From Chloroflexus sp. MS-G (lineage in GTDB: Bacteria > Chloroflexota > Chloroflexia > Chloroflexales > Chloroflexaceae), in assembly GCF_000735195.1 (NCBI RefSeq), contig NZ_JPIM01000030.1:1-40977 (forward strand): 40,977 nucleotides of DNA, in the 5' to 3' direction. The position numbers and the translations under genes were made by a program. The first letter of the stretch is position 1. Each line of letters opens with the position of its first letter. Of this stretch, positions 32,787 to 40,977 are shown piece by piece. Below the pieces are notes generated by a model. The model saw nothing but the letters and a program-made list of their open reading frames with translations, was not told the DNA's origin and did not search any database.

Positions 32787-34827
32787 GGCGTATCCGTAAT
32801 TGCCAGCTCCAGCCGGGGAATCGCTCAACTCCATCTGGCAATTCAAATCCAGCTAATCGCCCGCTTGCTACCAGCTCTCGCAGTGCTGCTTCAGCTTCAG
32901 CACGGGTACGACCCAATACCGCATTCTGGATTGCTGCTTTGGTTGCCGGATCGAGTTCGTTGCCGCAGGCTGGGTCCGGGCCAATACCACCATCAACGCG
33001 GAGCGTGGTGCCGTCCCAACGCCATCCTTGTATAAAAGCTGCCCGACAGGTTCCCGGTCGCAATTGTGCATTCTGAATCAGTTGTGCGTTAAACGCATCG
33101 GCCAACTGGCGTTGGAACGATGTTGTAGCGCTGCGAACTGCCAGACCGCTATAACGTGATTGAACAGTAATGGTGAAGAATGGATTATCACGCGGTAACG
33201 ACGTGCCAACCGGTGGATCAACAATCAGTTCAAATCCGGCCAGTTGTTCGAGTTCAGCTCGGCTCGGCGAGACGGTGGTTGGTTCCAGTTGTAGATTGCG
33301 TGCAATTGCCAGGCCATCAAGTTGCCGACGTGCTTCCTGGTCGAGGTCGGTAAGTGCCTGGGCCAGGTAACGACGAACATCACTCTCTTTGATCACTCGT
33401 ACTTCTTCGTCGGTGCCGCCGCCGATGGCATCGTGCCTGATGGTCAGTACGCCACTGGTGAGATCAATGGTCGGGCCACCAGGAATACGCAATTCACGAA
33501 TCGTATTGGCTGCAATATTGGAAGCACTACCCGGCGAGCGAGCTTCAATTGGCACCGATGCCTCGCCAAGGGTGGTAATAATCTGATTGCCGCTACGGGT
33601 CGTTGTAGCGCCAGGAATAGTAACATCTGTTGTGCTGATGAACGGAATCGGCTGATTTTTTGAGCCAAAAGCGACGAATTCACTGCCTGCTGGGATTGTG
33701 ATCGGTTGTGCATTCAGATTCAAGAGGGTGACGGTACCGGCAGCGCTGCTGATCGGTGTCAAGACACCTTCGGTTACTTCTCCTCTGATACTGATGGCAA
33801 CTGTCGTTTCAATGGGTTCAGCAGCCACTGCGCCGGAAGTTGTCGCAGTAACCGGCACCAGTGGGATAGCCAAACCGACGATAGGCGTTTCGGCTTGCAC
33901 CGGTAAGCGGACAACAATGGTCACACTTTGGGTTACAACCAGCAAGATACCGGCCAACACTACTATCACTATCAGGATCCCCAACAGCACTCTGAAGAGG
34001 CGCGACTCAAGTGGTGCGATCGTGCGTCGCGACGGTGATGGTGTTGCAGTACGACCCGATGATGGTGTAGGAGTCGCCATGCGCCGCGGTTCGCGCTGGG
34101 TGGCAGCGGTGGTACGTTGGGTCCGATCAGCACTGCTGCGTTGACCGATCTGGCTAGCGTGGGCGATCTCTTCATCAGAAAGCTGAATATCTTCTGGCCG
34201 TATCCGTGATAATGGTTCTCTTGCCCGAGAGGTCGCTGGAATCGGTGGTGGCGGCGTACCGGTACGCTCCTGTTCAAACGCTGCGGACAGATCGTCGAGT
34301 GCATCGAAGAATTCGAGATCGTCGTCGCCCATCGCAGATGGTGCTGCCGCTGGTCCTTCAGAAGTCAGTGACACGGGGCGCGTTTCTGGAGCTGCAACAG
34401 GTCGCGTCTCTGCTCCAGCAGGTTTCGTGGGGGGAGTGGATGATGCAAAGAGATCAATATTCCTGCTGCCCCCTGCTGTCAACTCATCGAGCGCAGCCAG
34501 AAACTCTAAATCTTCAGCGGGCAAATCTTCAGCGGGTGATGGCGGAGGCGGTTGCACGTGTGCACCGGTTACTTCAATCGTCGCTAGCCGGCTCTGACGG
34601 GCGGCTTTGAGAATCTGCGGGTCTGAACTAATAATCGTCAGTCCGATACCGGCCGCCTGTGCCAGATCACGTAGCATATCGGTATCGGCGACTCGTTGCA
34701 GAGCCACCGTGCCTTCAGGAGCCAGAATTTGCACGTTCGCAGCGTGGGTAGCGCGTACCCTCTTCATCAACGACTCGGCTGTGTCGTCTGGTAGCGCAAA
34801 AACCAGCGCCGTTTCATCGGTGATCAT
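32779..34827 (-). CDS. Membrane-anchored baseplate-J-like protein
   Basis: 682 residues, ATG at 34827 after GGGAGAGG. The N-terminal part (1-80) is a compact alpha/beta domain (TALVFALPDDTAESLMKRV, LTIISSDPQILKAARQ), followed by a Pro/Thr/Ser-rich linker with two similar acidic segments (EDLEFLAALDEL and DDLEFFDALDDL). A single membrane helix spans about 278-303. The outer part resembles baseplate J/gp47: GTVTLLNLNAQPITIPAGSE, STTDVTIPGA, GSASNIAANTIREL. Its location between alaS and yqgF is odd. Function is unknown; similar proteins are annotated as baseplate-J-like in Chloroflexota. Topology inside-out is inferred. Confidence 0.75.
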   Translation of the reverse strand: MITDETALVFALPDDTAESLMKRVRATHAANVQILAPEGTVALQRVADTDMLRDLAQAAGIGLTIISSDPQILKAARQSRLATIEVTGAHVQPPPPSPAEDLPAEDLEFLAALDELTAGGSRNIDLFASSTPPTKPAGAETRPVAAPETRPVSLTSEGPAAAPSAMGDDDLEFFDALDDLSAAFEQERTGTPPPPIPATSRAREPLSRIRPEDIQLSDEEIAHASQIGQRSSADRTQRTTAATQREPRRMATPTPSSGRTATPSPSRRTIAPLESRLFRVLLGILIVIVVLAGILLVVTQSVTIVVRLPVQAETPIVGLAIPLVPVTATTSGAVAAEPIETTVAISIRGEVTEGVLTPISSAAGTVTLLNLNAQPITIPAGSEFVAFGSKNQPIPFISTTDVTIPGATTTRSGNQIITTLGEASVPIEARSPGSASNIAANTIRELRIPGGPTIDLTSGVLTIRHDAIGGGTDEEVRVIKESDVRRYLAQALTDLDQEARRQLDGLAIARNLQLEPTTVSPSRAELEQLAGFELIVDPPVGTSLPRDNPFFTITVQSRYSGLAVRSATTSFQRQLADAFNAQLIQNAQLRPGTCRAAFIQGWRWDGTTLRVDGGIGPDPACGNELDPATKAAIQNAVLGRTRAEAEAALRELVASGRLAGFELPDGVERFPGWSWQLRIRHE

Positions 34828-34920
34828 AGCCTCTCCCGATTATGCACTCACAAGAGTTATAGTTGCGTGTCTAGACAGTGTGATCGCTCACTGCCTCCGT
34901 ATCCCTTACCATCGCGATCG

Positions 34921-37605
34921 TTAGCCAGCCTGTCCGGCCAATATGTCAGCCGCAGCGCCAATAGCTGCGGTCAGTTGATCAGGGTTACGTCCACCGGCTT
35001 GGGCCATTTCCGGTCGGCCACCACCACCGCCACCTACCATTGCAGCCAGTGGTTTGACCAATTGCACGGCATTCAACCCACGGCGTACCAGATCGGTGGT
35101 GACAATAGTGAGCAGTTGCGGTTTGCCGTTAATCAAGGCACCCAACACAATCACTGCGCTACCGAGTTTGTCGCGTAGATATTCGCCCATTTCCCGTAAC
35201 CGATCCACCGAATCTGCTTCAACTTCAGCAGCTAGCAATGGGACACCGGCAACATGTTGTACGCGACCAAGTAACATGTCGAGTTGCTCACGCGCCAGTT
35301 TACTTCGCAGTGCTTCAAGTTCTTGCTTGCGCTGGCGATGCTCGGCCAGTAATGCCTCGATCCGTTCAGCCAGTTGCGCTGGTTGCGCGTTGATCCGAGC
35401 AGCCAGATCGCGCAGTGCCTGTGCCTGTTGCTCGACCCACAGCTCAGCGCCACGCCCGGTAAGTGCTTCAATACGACGGATACCACTCCCGATGCTTCCT
35501 TCGCTAACGATCCGCACAAAACCGATCTCACCGGTGCGAGTGACGTGCGTACCGCCACACAATTCCAGGCTATCGCGTGAAGCGTACTCGCCCTCAGCAG
35601 ATGCTTGACCACGTTCGATGGTTACTACGCGAACGGTATCACCGTATTTCTCTCCAAACAAAGCAATTGCACCACGCGCTATTGCTTCCTGGTAGCCGGT
35701 GGTTTCCCAGCGGACAGTCGTATTTGCCCGTACCCACATATTGAGCCGGCGTTCAACCTCGCGCAATTCTTCGGGATCAACCGCTTTGGTATGGGTAAAG
35801 TCAAAACGCAGCCGGTCAGGGGCAACCAGTGATCCTGCCTGTGCAGCATGTTCGCCAAGAATGTCGCGCAAAGCGCGCTGAAGCATGTGCGTGGCGGTAT
35901 GATTACGTTGAATATCGGCTCGCCGCACCATATCGACCGTCGCTTGTACCTGATCGCCAACACGAATCTGTCCACTTACAACACGCCCATAATGAACAAT
36001 AAGACCTGGCAACGGACGGCGCGTATCTTCAATCTGCACTGAGCCTTCCGGCCCAACAAGCAGGCCAGTATCACCCACCTGACCGCCACTCTCGGCGTAA
36101 AAGGGCGTGGTATCAAGCACGATCTGTACTTGGCGGCCAGCACGAACGGCGGGCAATACCTCACCATCGACCAGCATCCCAATTACCGTTGCCCGATCGC
36201 TCAGCCGCTCATAGCCAGTGAAATGGGTGGCGGGAAGATCAAGTTCAGCCCACAGCTCGGCCTCGCCACTGCGTTTACTGGTTGCCGCCGCTCGTGAGCG
36301 TGCCCGTTGCTCTGCCATTGCCGCTTCATAGCCCGCTTCATCAACAGTCAAGCCGTGTTCGGCGGCGATCTTCTGAGTTAGATCGAGGGGGAACCCATAC
36401 GTATCTTTCAGCACAAAGGCATCGTTACCTGGAATAACCTTCTCGCCGCGCGACTGCACCTGCTCGATGACACCGTGCAAGCGCGCAAGACCTCCGCTCA
36501 AGGTGCGTAAAAATTGGCGCTCTTCCTGGTCTGCCGCACTCAGAATAAATTCACGTCGCTTGACTAGTTCAGGGTAGGCATCGCCCATCTGCTCAATGAC
36601 AGTTGTAATGATGTCGGCCAGGAAAGGACGCTCGAAGCCGATAGTTCGTCCCTGATACGCAGCTCGACGGAGAATACGCCGTAAGACATACGCCCGACCC
36701 AAATTGCCTGGCAAGACGCCATCGGCGATCAGAAAGGCAATTGCTCGTGCGTGATCGGCAATCGCACGATATGCGCTACGGTGAGCCTGATAGTGCTGCT
36801 CATCGCTGCCACGGGTCTTGATAATCTGATTGATAATTGCTACAAACAGATCAGTTTCATACGTGCTATGGACACCCTGCATCACCATCGCCATCCGCTC
36901 TAGCCCCATGCCGGTATCAACCGATGGGCGGGGGAGCGGTTGCATTGTGGCGCGGTCATACTGCATAAACACGTTATTCCAGATTTCGACGTAATTGGGA
37001 TCGTCGGAGTTAACACCCTCGGCCCGCATCTGGCTCAGATCATCGCCAATGTACATAGTAATTTCCGAGCAAGGTCCACAGGGGCCAGTATCTCCCATCA
37101 CCCAGAAGTTGTCTTTGCGACCAAAACGCAAGACACGCGACGGGTCGGCACCTTGCGCAATCCACAGTGCAGCCGCTTCATCGTCGGGTGGTACTTCATC
37201 ATCACCGGCGAAGACGGTAAACCAGAGGCGTTCAACCGGTAGTTTAAACTCTTCAGTTAATAATTTCCACGCGAAAGCAATCGCCTCAGCTTTGAAATAG
37301 TCGCCGAACGAAAAGTTTCCTAGCATCTCAAAGAAGGTATGGTGCCGTGGTGATGGTCCTACCTCTTCAAGATCGTTGTGCTTCCCGCTTACCCGCAAGC
37401 ATTTTTGGGCGGTAACAGCACGACGGTAGGGCCGCTGTTCACGACCAAGAAAGACATCTTTAAATTGCACCATCCCTGAATTGGTAAATAGCAAGGTCGG
37501 ATCGTCGGCGACGACCAGCGACGAGCTGGGAACATGGGTATGACCATGACGAACAAAGAACGAGATAAATGTTTCGCGAATTTGAGCAGCAGTTAGTTTT
37601 TGCAT
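34921..37605 (-). CDS. alaS: Alanyl-tRNA synthetase
   Basis: 894 residues, full length. It charges tRNA-Ala with alanine in the cytoplasm. The class II core starts IRETFISFFVRHGHTHVPSSSL, with FTNSGMVQFKDVFLG and HHTFFEMLGNFSFGDYFK. The editing domain keeps HNHTATHMLQ (about 567-571) and CGGTHV (about 682), and the C-terminal domain with GGGGGGRPEMAQAGG is intact. The ATG at 37605 follows a TTGACG-18-TACAAT promoter by about 50 nt. It heads a minus-strand group with a membrane protein, yqgF and a GNAT gene. No T-box leader is visible. Confidence 0.98.
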   Translation of the reverse strand: MQKLTAAQIRETFISFFVRHGHTHVPSSSLVVADDPTLLFTNSGMVQFKDVFLGREQRPYRRAVTAQKCLRVSGKHNDLEEVGPSPRHHTFFEMLGNFSFGDYFKAEAIAFAWKLLTEEFKLPVERLWFTVFAGDDEVPPDDEAAALWIAQGADPSRVLRFGRKDNFWVMGDTGPCGPCSEITMYIGDDLSQMRAEGVNSDDPNYVEIWNNVFMQYDRATMQPLPRPSVDTGMGLERMAMVMQGVHSTYETDLFVAIINQIIKTRGSDEQHYQAHRSAYRAIADHARAIAFLIADGVLPGNLGRAYVLRRILRRAAYQGRTIGFERPFLADIITTVIEQMGDAYPELVKRREFILSAADQEERQFLRTLSGGLARLHGVIEQVQSRGEKVIPGNDAFVLKDTYGFPLDLTQKIAAEHGLTVDEAGYEAAMAEQRARSRAAATSKRSGEAELWAELDLPATHFTGYERLSDRATVIGMLVDGEVLPAVRAGRQVQIVLDTTPFYAESGGQVGDTGLLVGPEGSVQIEDTRRPLPGLIVHYGRVVSGQIRVGDQVQATVDMVRRADIQRNHTATHMLQRALRDILGEHAAQAGSLVAPDRLRFDFTHTKAVDPEELREVERRLNMWVRANTTVRWETTGYQEAIARGAIALFGEKYGDTVRVVTIERGQASAEGEYASRDSLELCGGTHVTRTGEIGFVRIVSEGSIGSGIRRIEALTGRGAELWVEQQAQALRDLAARINAQPAQLAERIEALLAEHRQRKQELEALRSKLAREQLDMLLGRVQHVAGVPLLAAEVEADSVDRLREMGEYLRDKLGSAVIVLGALINGKPQLLTIVTTDLVRRGLNAVQLVKPLAAMVGGGGGGRPEMAQAGGRNPDQLTAAIGAAADILAGQAG

Positions 37606-37663
37606 AAGATTGTGGCCTGCATAACAGCCGATACCTTAATGTAGAAACGTTATTCCTGGCGTT

Positions 37664-37693
37664 ATTGTAGACGATTGTGGTGCAGACCGTCAA
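37664..37693 (-). promoter_or_regulatory. alaS promoter (TTGACG-18-TACAAT)
   Basis: On the minus strand TTGACG (37688-37693) and TACAAT (37664-37669) are each 5 of 6 matches, with an 18-bp spacer. Transcription would begin near 37657, leaving a leader of about 50 nt. Confidence 0.75.
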
Positions 37694-37939
37694 CCATTCT
37701 GCACACGGAATAGGGCTTGTAGCCGATTATCCAACAACAGAGCGACCTTAAGCATGTCATCTTATCTGCTGCCGATGACTCCCAAAGCCACCTGGGAACG
37801 CGAACCTCCGGCTCGCTAAGCGGCAAGAGGATAGCGTGGGAAAGCGAGAGCATGAGTGGGGACCTACGCCCATCTCAGAGCACGTCATCTGGGACGAGAT
37901 CCAGATACGTACCGGTGATTTCCATTGGCGATGAAGATT
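37694..37939. other. Intergenic region between divergent alaS and GNAT-like gene
   Basis: About 246 bp with no supported gene or RNA. Short imperfect inverted repeats are present (for example GCGAACCTCCGGCTCGC near 37800) but none is strong. The GNAT-like gene's candidate -10 follows at 37940. Confidence 0.35.
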
Positions 37940-37948
37940 TGGTATGAT
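37940..37948 (+). promoter_or_regulatory. Possible extended -10 (TGG-TATGAT) of the GNAT-like gene
   Basis: TGGTATGAT is the same extended -10 word as at the fni promoter. No clear -35 lies upstream. The start codon is about 80 nt downstream. Confidence 0.4.
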
Positions 37949-38026
37949 AAGAGATAATAACTGAAGTCCAAATAAATACTGGAGAGAAACCTCTAACCGG
38001 CCCCCTTATTGTATTTGTGAAACAGT

Positions 38027-38812
38027 ATGCCGTTATCAGTCGCTCAGCTTGACACCGAAAACTATCCTGAAGTACTGTCGTTTTTGCGTCGTTCGCCGTA
38101 TCGTAACGCCATCACTCTGGCGCAAATAACCCATCTGCGAACACACTCGTTCACATTGGCCGCATTCAGCAATGATACCGTGGTTGGCGTGGTCTCGATC
38201 CGGCGTGATCTGCCTCTCATTCGCCTAGCATTTACGGTTGACTTCCCCGCTGCACTTCCTCCTCTCCTGCACGCGCTGATCACGGGTGAACTGGAGTTGC
38301 AGCGACATACGTTTGGGATGATCGTACCAGCGGCTAGTCTGCCGTCTTTGAACAGAATGGTAAAGGTTGAGAATGCTCAATTGCTGTGTCAGATGGTTGC
38401 CGAACCAGAAACGTTCCGTCCGGTTGATAAGGTCGTAGCACAACGATTGCCAGGCGATGTTGCTCATGATCTTACTCCATTACGAGCGATAACGGCTGCC
38501 TGGCAGGCATGGCATCTAGCGTATGGGCCAGCATTTGGGATTCGGGCAGAGAACGGTCAGATTATGGCTGCTGCGGCAACCTGTTTTGCTACTCGTGACG
38601 TGGTCGAGATTGGTTGGGCAATGCAACCGGCCCAGTTGTCAGCACTCCAAGACTGTATCAGTAGTCTAACCGGCATTTGCTTCGGATTAGCGCCACGGGT
38701 GTATCTGTTTGCCGAAACAACCGATGATGACATTATTCTATGTTGTCGTACTCTTGGTTTTTGGGCTGCTGAGCGATTTGTGTGGGTGCTGGCACGTTTG
38801 TGTCTGTCATAG
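38027..38812 (+). CDS. GNAT-like protein with two related halves, acetyl-CoA loop not visible
   Basis: 261 residues. The N-terminal half (NYPEVLSFLRRSPYRNAITLAQI) and the C-terminal half (YGPAFGIRAENGQIMAAAATCFATRDVVEIGWAM) fit the two-domain GNAT arrangement, where the second half normally binds acetyl-CoA. After the strand VVEIGWAMQ, however, the sequence reads PAQLSALQDCISS instead of the usual Q/R-x-x-G-x-G/A loop. The final strand-loop LCCRTLGFWAAERFVWVL looks GNAT-like. An inactive or divergent acetyltransferase is likely. It stands alone between two intergenic regions. Assignment is moderate. Confidence 0.6.
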   Translation: MPLSVAQLDTENYPEVLSFLRRSPYRNAITLAQITHLRTHSFTLAAFSNDTVVGVVSIRRDLPLIRLAFTVDFPAALPPLLHALITGELELQRHTFGMIVPAASLPSLNRMVKVENAQLLCQMVAEPETFRPVDKVVAQRLPGDVAHDLTPLRAITAAWQAWHLAYGPAFGIRAENGQIMAAAATCFATRDVVEIGWAMQPAQLSALQDCISSLTGICFGLAPRVYLFAETTDDDIILCCRTLGFWAAERFVWVLARLCLS

Positions 38813-39034
38813 AGATCAAATCTCCCTGGCTGGTTGCCTAGGATTACCGGTTCCCCTGTTGTGCGTTGTGTAGCTGGTACCCCTCGCCGCCCTATTGCTG
38901 CGATGACGGACGTAAGCGGTGTACCTCCGCACACGCAGCGAATCGGTTAGGAACCCGCCGCTCCACTTCCCTCTCTTTTCCTTCTCTCCTCATCCTACCA
39001 CCGCCAGATAGGGTGAAGACGATGATGTCAGAAT
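38813..39034. other. Intergenic region upstream of the acyl-CoA dehydrogenase promoter
   Basis: No gene is supported. A pyrimidine-rich stretch (about 38960-39000) resembles the pyrimidine arm of the palindromic repeats at 2664 and 5574 but lacks a clear partner arm. Confidence 0.35.
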
Positions 39035-39069
39035 TGTCATTGACATAGATAGTGTTGACGTGTTACACT
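39035..39069 (+). promoter_or_regulatory. Acyl-CoA dehydrogenase promoter with overlapping palindrome
   Basis: TTGACA (39040-39045) is a perfect -35; TACACT (39064-39069) follows after 18 bp. TGTCATTGACA (39035-39045) is a perfect palindrome around a central T that covers the -35, so a repressor site is likely. A looser GTGT...ACAC pair lies between the two elements. The start codon is 95 nt downstream of the -10. Confidence 0.65.
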
Positions 39070-39164
39070 CAAGATAACGCACCGCGTCATTCTCTTTACT
39101 CATTAGATGTACTTCCAAAAACAATGAGGTTGCTTATCACTTCAACGACGAATAGGAGGCAATT

Positions 39165-40493
39165 ATGGCGCTCGTAACTCTTCCCGCAAACCTCACGCGC
39201 CTGTTCCATCAGGTACATGTTCCCTTGTTTGATACCATCCGTGCCTTACGTAGTGTCACGCCACAAGAGATTGGCCTGTTGTGGAAGAGTATCACAACCA
39301 AACGGCGACCCAAGCGCGTACCACCGATTAACAGTGATTTCTACGAGATTCTGGCTGAACTTTCACCTGAAGAGCGGGCAGTTCAGCAAAAGATTCGCAT
39401 GTTCATGGAAGAGCGTATCCGTCCGTTAGCAAACGGCTATTGGGAACGGGGGGAATTTCCTCACGAAATTGTACCGGATTTTGCCCGTCTTATTGATGAA
39501 ACCTTCGGCTCGCGACCGTATGCGATTGATGCGCTTGGCCCGGTACTAACCGGTGTAGCTTGCATGGAAATGGCCAGAGTCGATCCCTCTATCTACACCT
39601 TTTTTGGTGTACACTGGGGTCTCTGTATGGGTTCCATCGATCTCTTCGGCTCACCCGAACAGAAACAGCGCTGGTTACCGCCACTGCAACGTTTTGAGCT
39701 GATTGGATCGTGGGCATTGACCGAACCTGACGTTGGTTCGGCCACTGCTGCCGGTTTAACAACGACTGCTCGTTTCGAGCGTGGCTTTTGGGTGCTTGAT
39801 GGCGCCAAGAAATGGAGTGGTAATGCACCGATTGCTGATGTAAATATTATTTGGGCGCGTGATGTTGCCAGCAACCAGGTACAGGGTTTCATTGTCGAGC
39901 GTGGTATGGCTGGCTACGAAGTCGAGCGGTTAGAGGGTAAAATTGCCTTACGTACCGTGCAGAACGCTAACATCCGCCTGAATGGATGTCGAGTACCTGA
40001 AGCCAATCGCTTACCTAACGTCGGTGGGTTTCGTGGTGTTGCACGTCAGTTAGCGATCACTCGTGCTGCTGTTGCCTGGGCAATGACTGGCGTGGCAATG
40101 GGTGCTTACGAACGGGCATTAGCGTATGCGCAGCAGCGGATTCAGTTTGGTCGCCCGATTGGTAGTTTTCAACTGGTGCAGAACAGTTTGGTGCAGATGT
40201 TGGCAAATGTAACTGCAATGCAGACAATGTGCCTGCGTATGAGCCAGATTGCTGCCCGCAATAGAAGCATCAGCCAGGAACAAGCGTCGCTGGCGAAAGT
40301 CTTTTGTGGTGAAAAGATGCGAGAAACGGTTGCCTTAGCTCGGGCTGTGCTTGGGGGGAACGGTATTCTGCTCGAACATGGAGTGGCGCGCTATTTCGCT
40401 GATGCAGAAGCGCTCTACTCTTATGAAGGCACCCATGAAATGAATACACTGATTGTCGGGCGAGCTATTACCGGTATCTCGGCATTTGTGTAG
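39165..40493 (+). CDS. Acyl-CoA dehydrogenase, glutaryl-CoA dehydrogenase/ACX4-like
   Basis: 442 residues, slightly long because of an N-terminal extension of about 65. It oxidises an acyl-CoA to the enoyl-CoA using FAD. The FAD/substrate loop GSWALTEPDVGSATAAGLTTTA is typical, and the catalytic Glu lies near residue 421 in SYEGTHEMNTLIVGRAITGISAF; that C-terminal motif is the hallmark of the glutaryl-CoA dehydrogenase/plant ACX4 clade. The ATG at 39165 follows TAGGAGGCAATT, a strong ribosome binding site. Substrate specificity is not settled by these motifs. No electron-transfer or CoA-ligase gene is adjacent. The promoter region carries a palindromic site suggesting repressor control. Confidence 0.92.
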   Translation: MALVTLPANLTRLFHQVHVPLFDTIRALRSVTPQEIGLLWKSITTKRRPKRVPPINSDFYEILAELSPEERAVQQKIRMFMEERIRPLANGYWERGEFPHEIVPDFARLIDETFGSRPYAIDALGPVLTGVACMEMARVDPSIYTFFGVHWGLCMGSIDLFGSPEQKQRWLPPLQRFELIGSWALTEPDVGSATAAGLTTTARFERGFWVLDGAKKWSGNAPIADVNIIWARDVASNQVQGFIVERGMAGYEVERLEGKIALRTVQNANIRLNGCRVPEANRLPNVGGFRGVARQLAITRAAVAWAMTGVAMGAYERALAYAQQRIQFGRPIGSFQLVQNSLVQMLANVTAMQTMCLRMSQIAARNRSISQEQASLAKVFCGEKMRETVALARAVLGGNGILLEHGVARYFADAEALYSYEGTHEMNTLIVGRAITGISAFV

Positions 40494-40607
40494 AAGCGAT
40501 CTGAAACGTCCTGCTTTTCAGCGTGCTCAGCTTCAGTTACCTTTGCTGACCGGAAAATGCTACAATAGATCAGCACCGACGAACCACACGCATCCGCTGC
40601 TAACGCT
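40494..40607. other. Intergenic start with a TGC-TACAAT -10-like element
   Basis: No gene. TGCTACAAT at 40558-40566 is the same extended -10 word seen before malQ; only a poor -35 (TTACCT, 18 bp upstream) is present. It could initiate transcription of the structure downstream, starting near 40573. Confidence 0.4.
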
Positions 40608-40784
40608 CCCCGATACTCGTAGGCACCAGGGTGCACTCCGAGAAGGTATCAGCCCCTGAGTAGAGGATGGGAGGTCTGAAGGCTGAGAAGCTCTAAGGGC
40701 GTATTGAGCAAGTATCAGACCTCGATCCTCCTTGCAGAGGATGGGGGTGCCTTCCCTTACCGTGCGCTGATTGGATAATCGGGG
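40608..40784 (+). ncRNA. Rod-like structured RNA candidate (unclassified)
   Basis: Nested complementary arms span about 177 nt. From outside in: CCCCGAT/ATCGGGG (40608-40614 with 40778-40784), GAAGG/CCTTC (40642-40646 with 40750-40754), CCCC/GGGG (40653-40656 with 40743-40747), GAGGAT/ATCCTC (40663-40668 with 40725-40730) and the 9-bp GAGGTCTGA/TCAGACCTC (40671-40679 with 40715-40723). Last comes GCTC/GAGC (40690-40693 with 40706-40709). An asymmetric bubble lies between the CCCC and GAGGAT stems. The rod with a bubble recalls 6S RNA, but no consensus was confirmed. tmRNA, SRP RNA and RNase P hallmarks were not found. It could instead be the leader of a gene beyond the window. Confidence 0.4.
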
Positions 40785-40977
40785 TACCGATGGGGAACCT
40801 GGTCACAGGCTGCTGTCGTAACAGCAAGTCGTTACTTCTGCGCACGCTGCTACAATCGTTTCTCGTTCCTCTCAGCTACCTGGTAGGATGTAAACTTTGA
40901 AATCTCCTGCCCAAAAAGAATCTCTAAGCATTCGCTTCGCTTCATATCCCCCATAACGCAACCACCCCCAACCTCAC
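40785..40977. other. Intergenic end of the window
   Basis: No gene begins here. Two small hairpins are visible: CCTG/CAGG near 40798-40809 and TGCTGT-CGTA-ACAGCA at 40811-40826. A second TGCTACAAT lies at 40848-40856 and could be the -10 of a downstream gene outside the window. Confidence 0.4.

Noticed and set aside
40608..40784. tmRNA, SRP RNA or RNase P RNA at the right-edge structure
   Set aside because: The tRNA-like ends and resume signal of tmRNA, the GGTCCGGAAGGAAGCAGC core of SRP RNA and the GAGGAAAGTCC core of RNase P RNA are all absent.
1..40977. CRISPR array, prophage, transposase or integrase
   Set aside because: No regular direct repeats with spacers, no att-like duplications and no transposase-like protein were seen; the baseplate-J-like protein is a lone membrane-anchored protein beside housekeeping genes.

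Overview
The window looks like chromosomal DNA of a filamentous anoxygenic phototroph close to Chloroflexus. This is an inference from the gene set and style: Thr/Ala-rich lipoprotein tail, very large GAF-domain kinase, FMN-type isopentenyl-diphosphate isomerase, a membrane-anchored baseplate-J-like protein, moderate GC, and TTGACA/TATAAT promoters often with an upstream TG. No database check was possible. No phage, plasmid, transposase or CRISPR array is visible, and the codon style is uniform.

Layout. 1-2270 (minus): dnaN, then an atypical LuxR-type regulator, then the start of a lipoprotein gene. 2936-5500 (plus): a pterin cluster with a fused double PTPS/QueD-like protein, GTP cyclohydrolase I and a short-chain dehydrogenase. 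5857-8912: tRNA-Thr(CGT) with its own promoter and terminator, then uvrA. 8964-20803 (plus): a signalling island with a left-handed beta-helix protein, a receiver plus degenerate GGDEF protein, a 2784-residue histidine kinase with 13 GAF domains, and an alpha/beta-hydrolase whose start overlaps the kinase stop and which lacks the nucleophilic serine. 20985-21545 (minus): an ArsR-type winged-helix regulator. 22072-24311 (plus): fni-recF, meeting malQ (minus) in a 37-bp tail overlap. 26177-31422 (plus): a BMP-type nucleoside ABC transporter behind a strong promoter and a structured leader of about 176 nt. 31606-37605: a DUF507 gene (plus), then on the minus strand alaS, baseplate-J-like membrane protein, yqgF and a GNAT gene, in transcription order. 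38027-40493 (plus): a GNAT-like protein and an acyl-CoA dehydrogenase of the glutaryl-CoA dehydrogenase/ACX4 type. 40494-40977 has no gene but holds a rod-like inverted-repeat structure that may be a non-coding RNA or leader.

How the genes relate. GTP cyclohydrolase I, PTPS and an SDR match the three-step logic of tetrahydrobiopterin-like synthesis; queuosine is the alternative, but queC and queE are absent here. The two PTPS domains have lost complementary catalytic residues, suggesting one composite active site. The signalling island pairs a cytoplasmic many-sensor kinase with a probable ligand-binding pseudo-hydrolase, and a receiver protein is its likely partner. dnaN and recF, often neighbours in bacteria, lie about 21 kb apart here. 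The most novel points are the split-site PTPS, the kinase/pseudo-hydrolase pair, the structured leader of the BMP transporter and the RNA-like structure near the right end.
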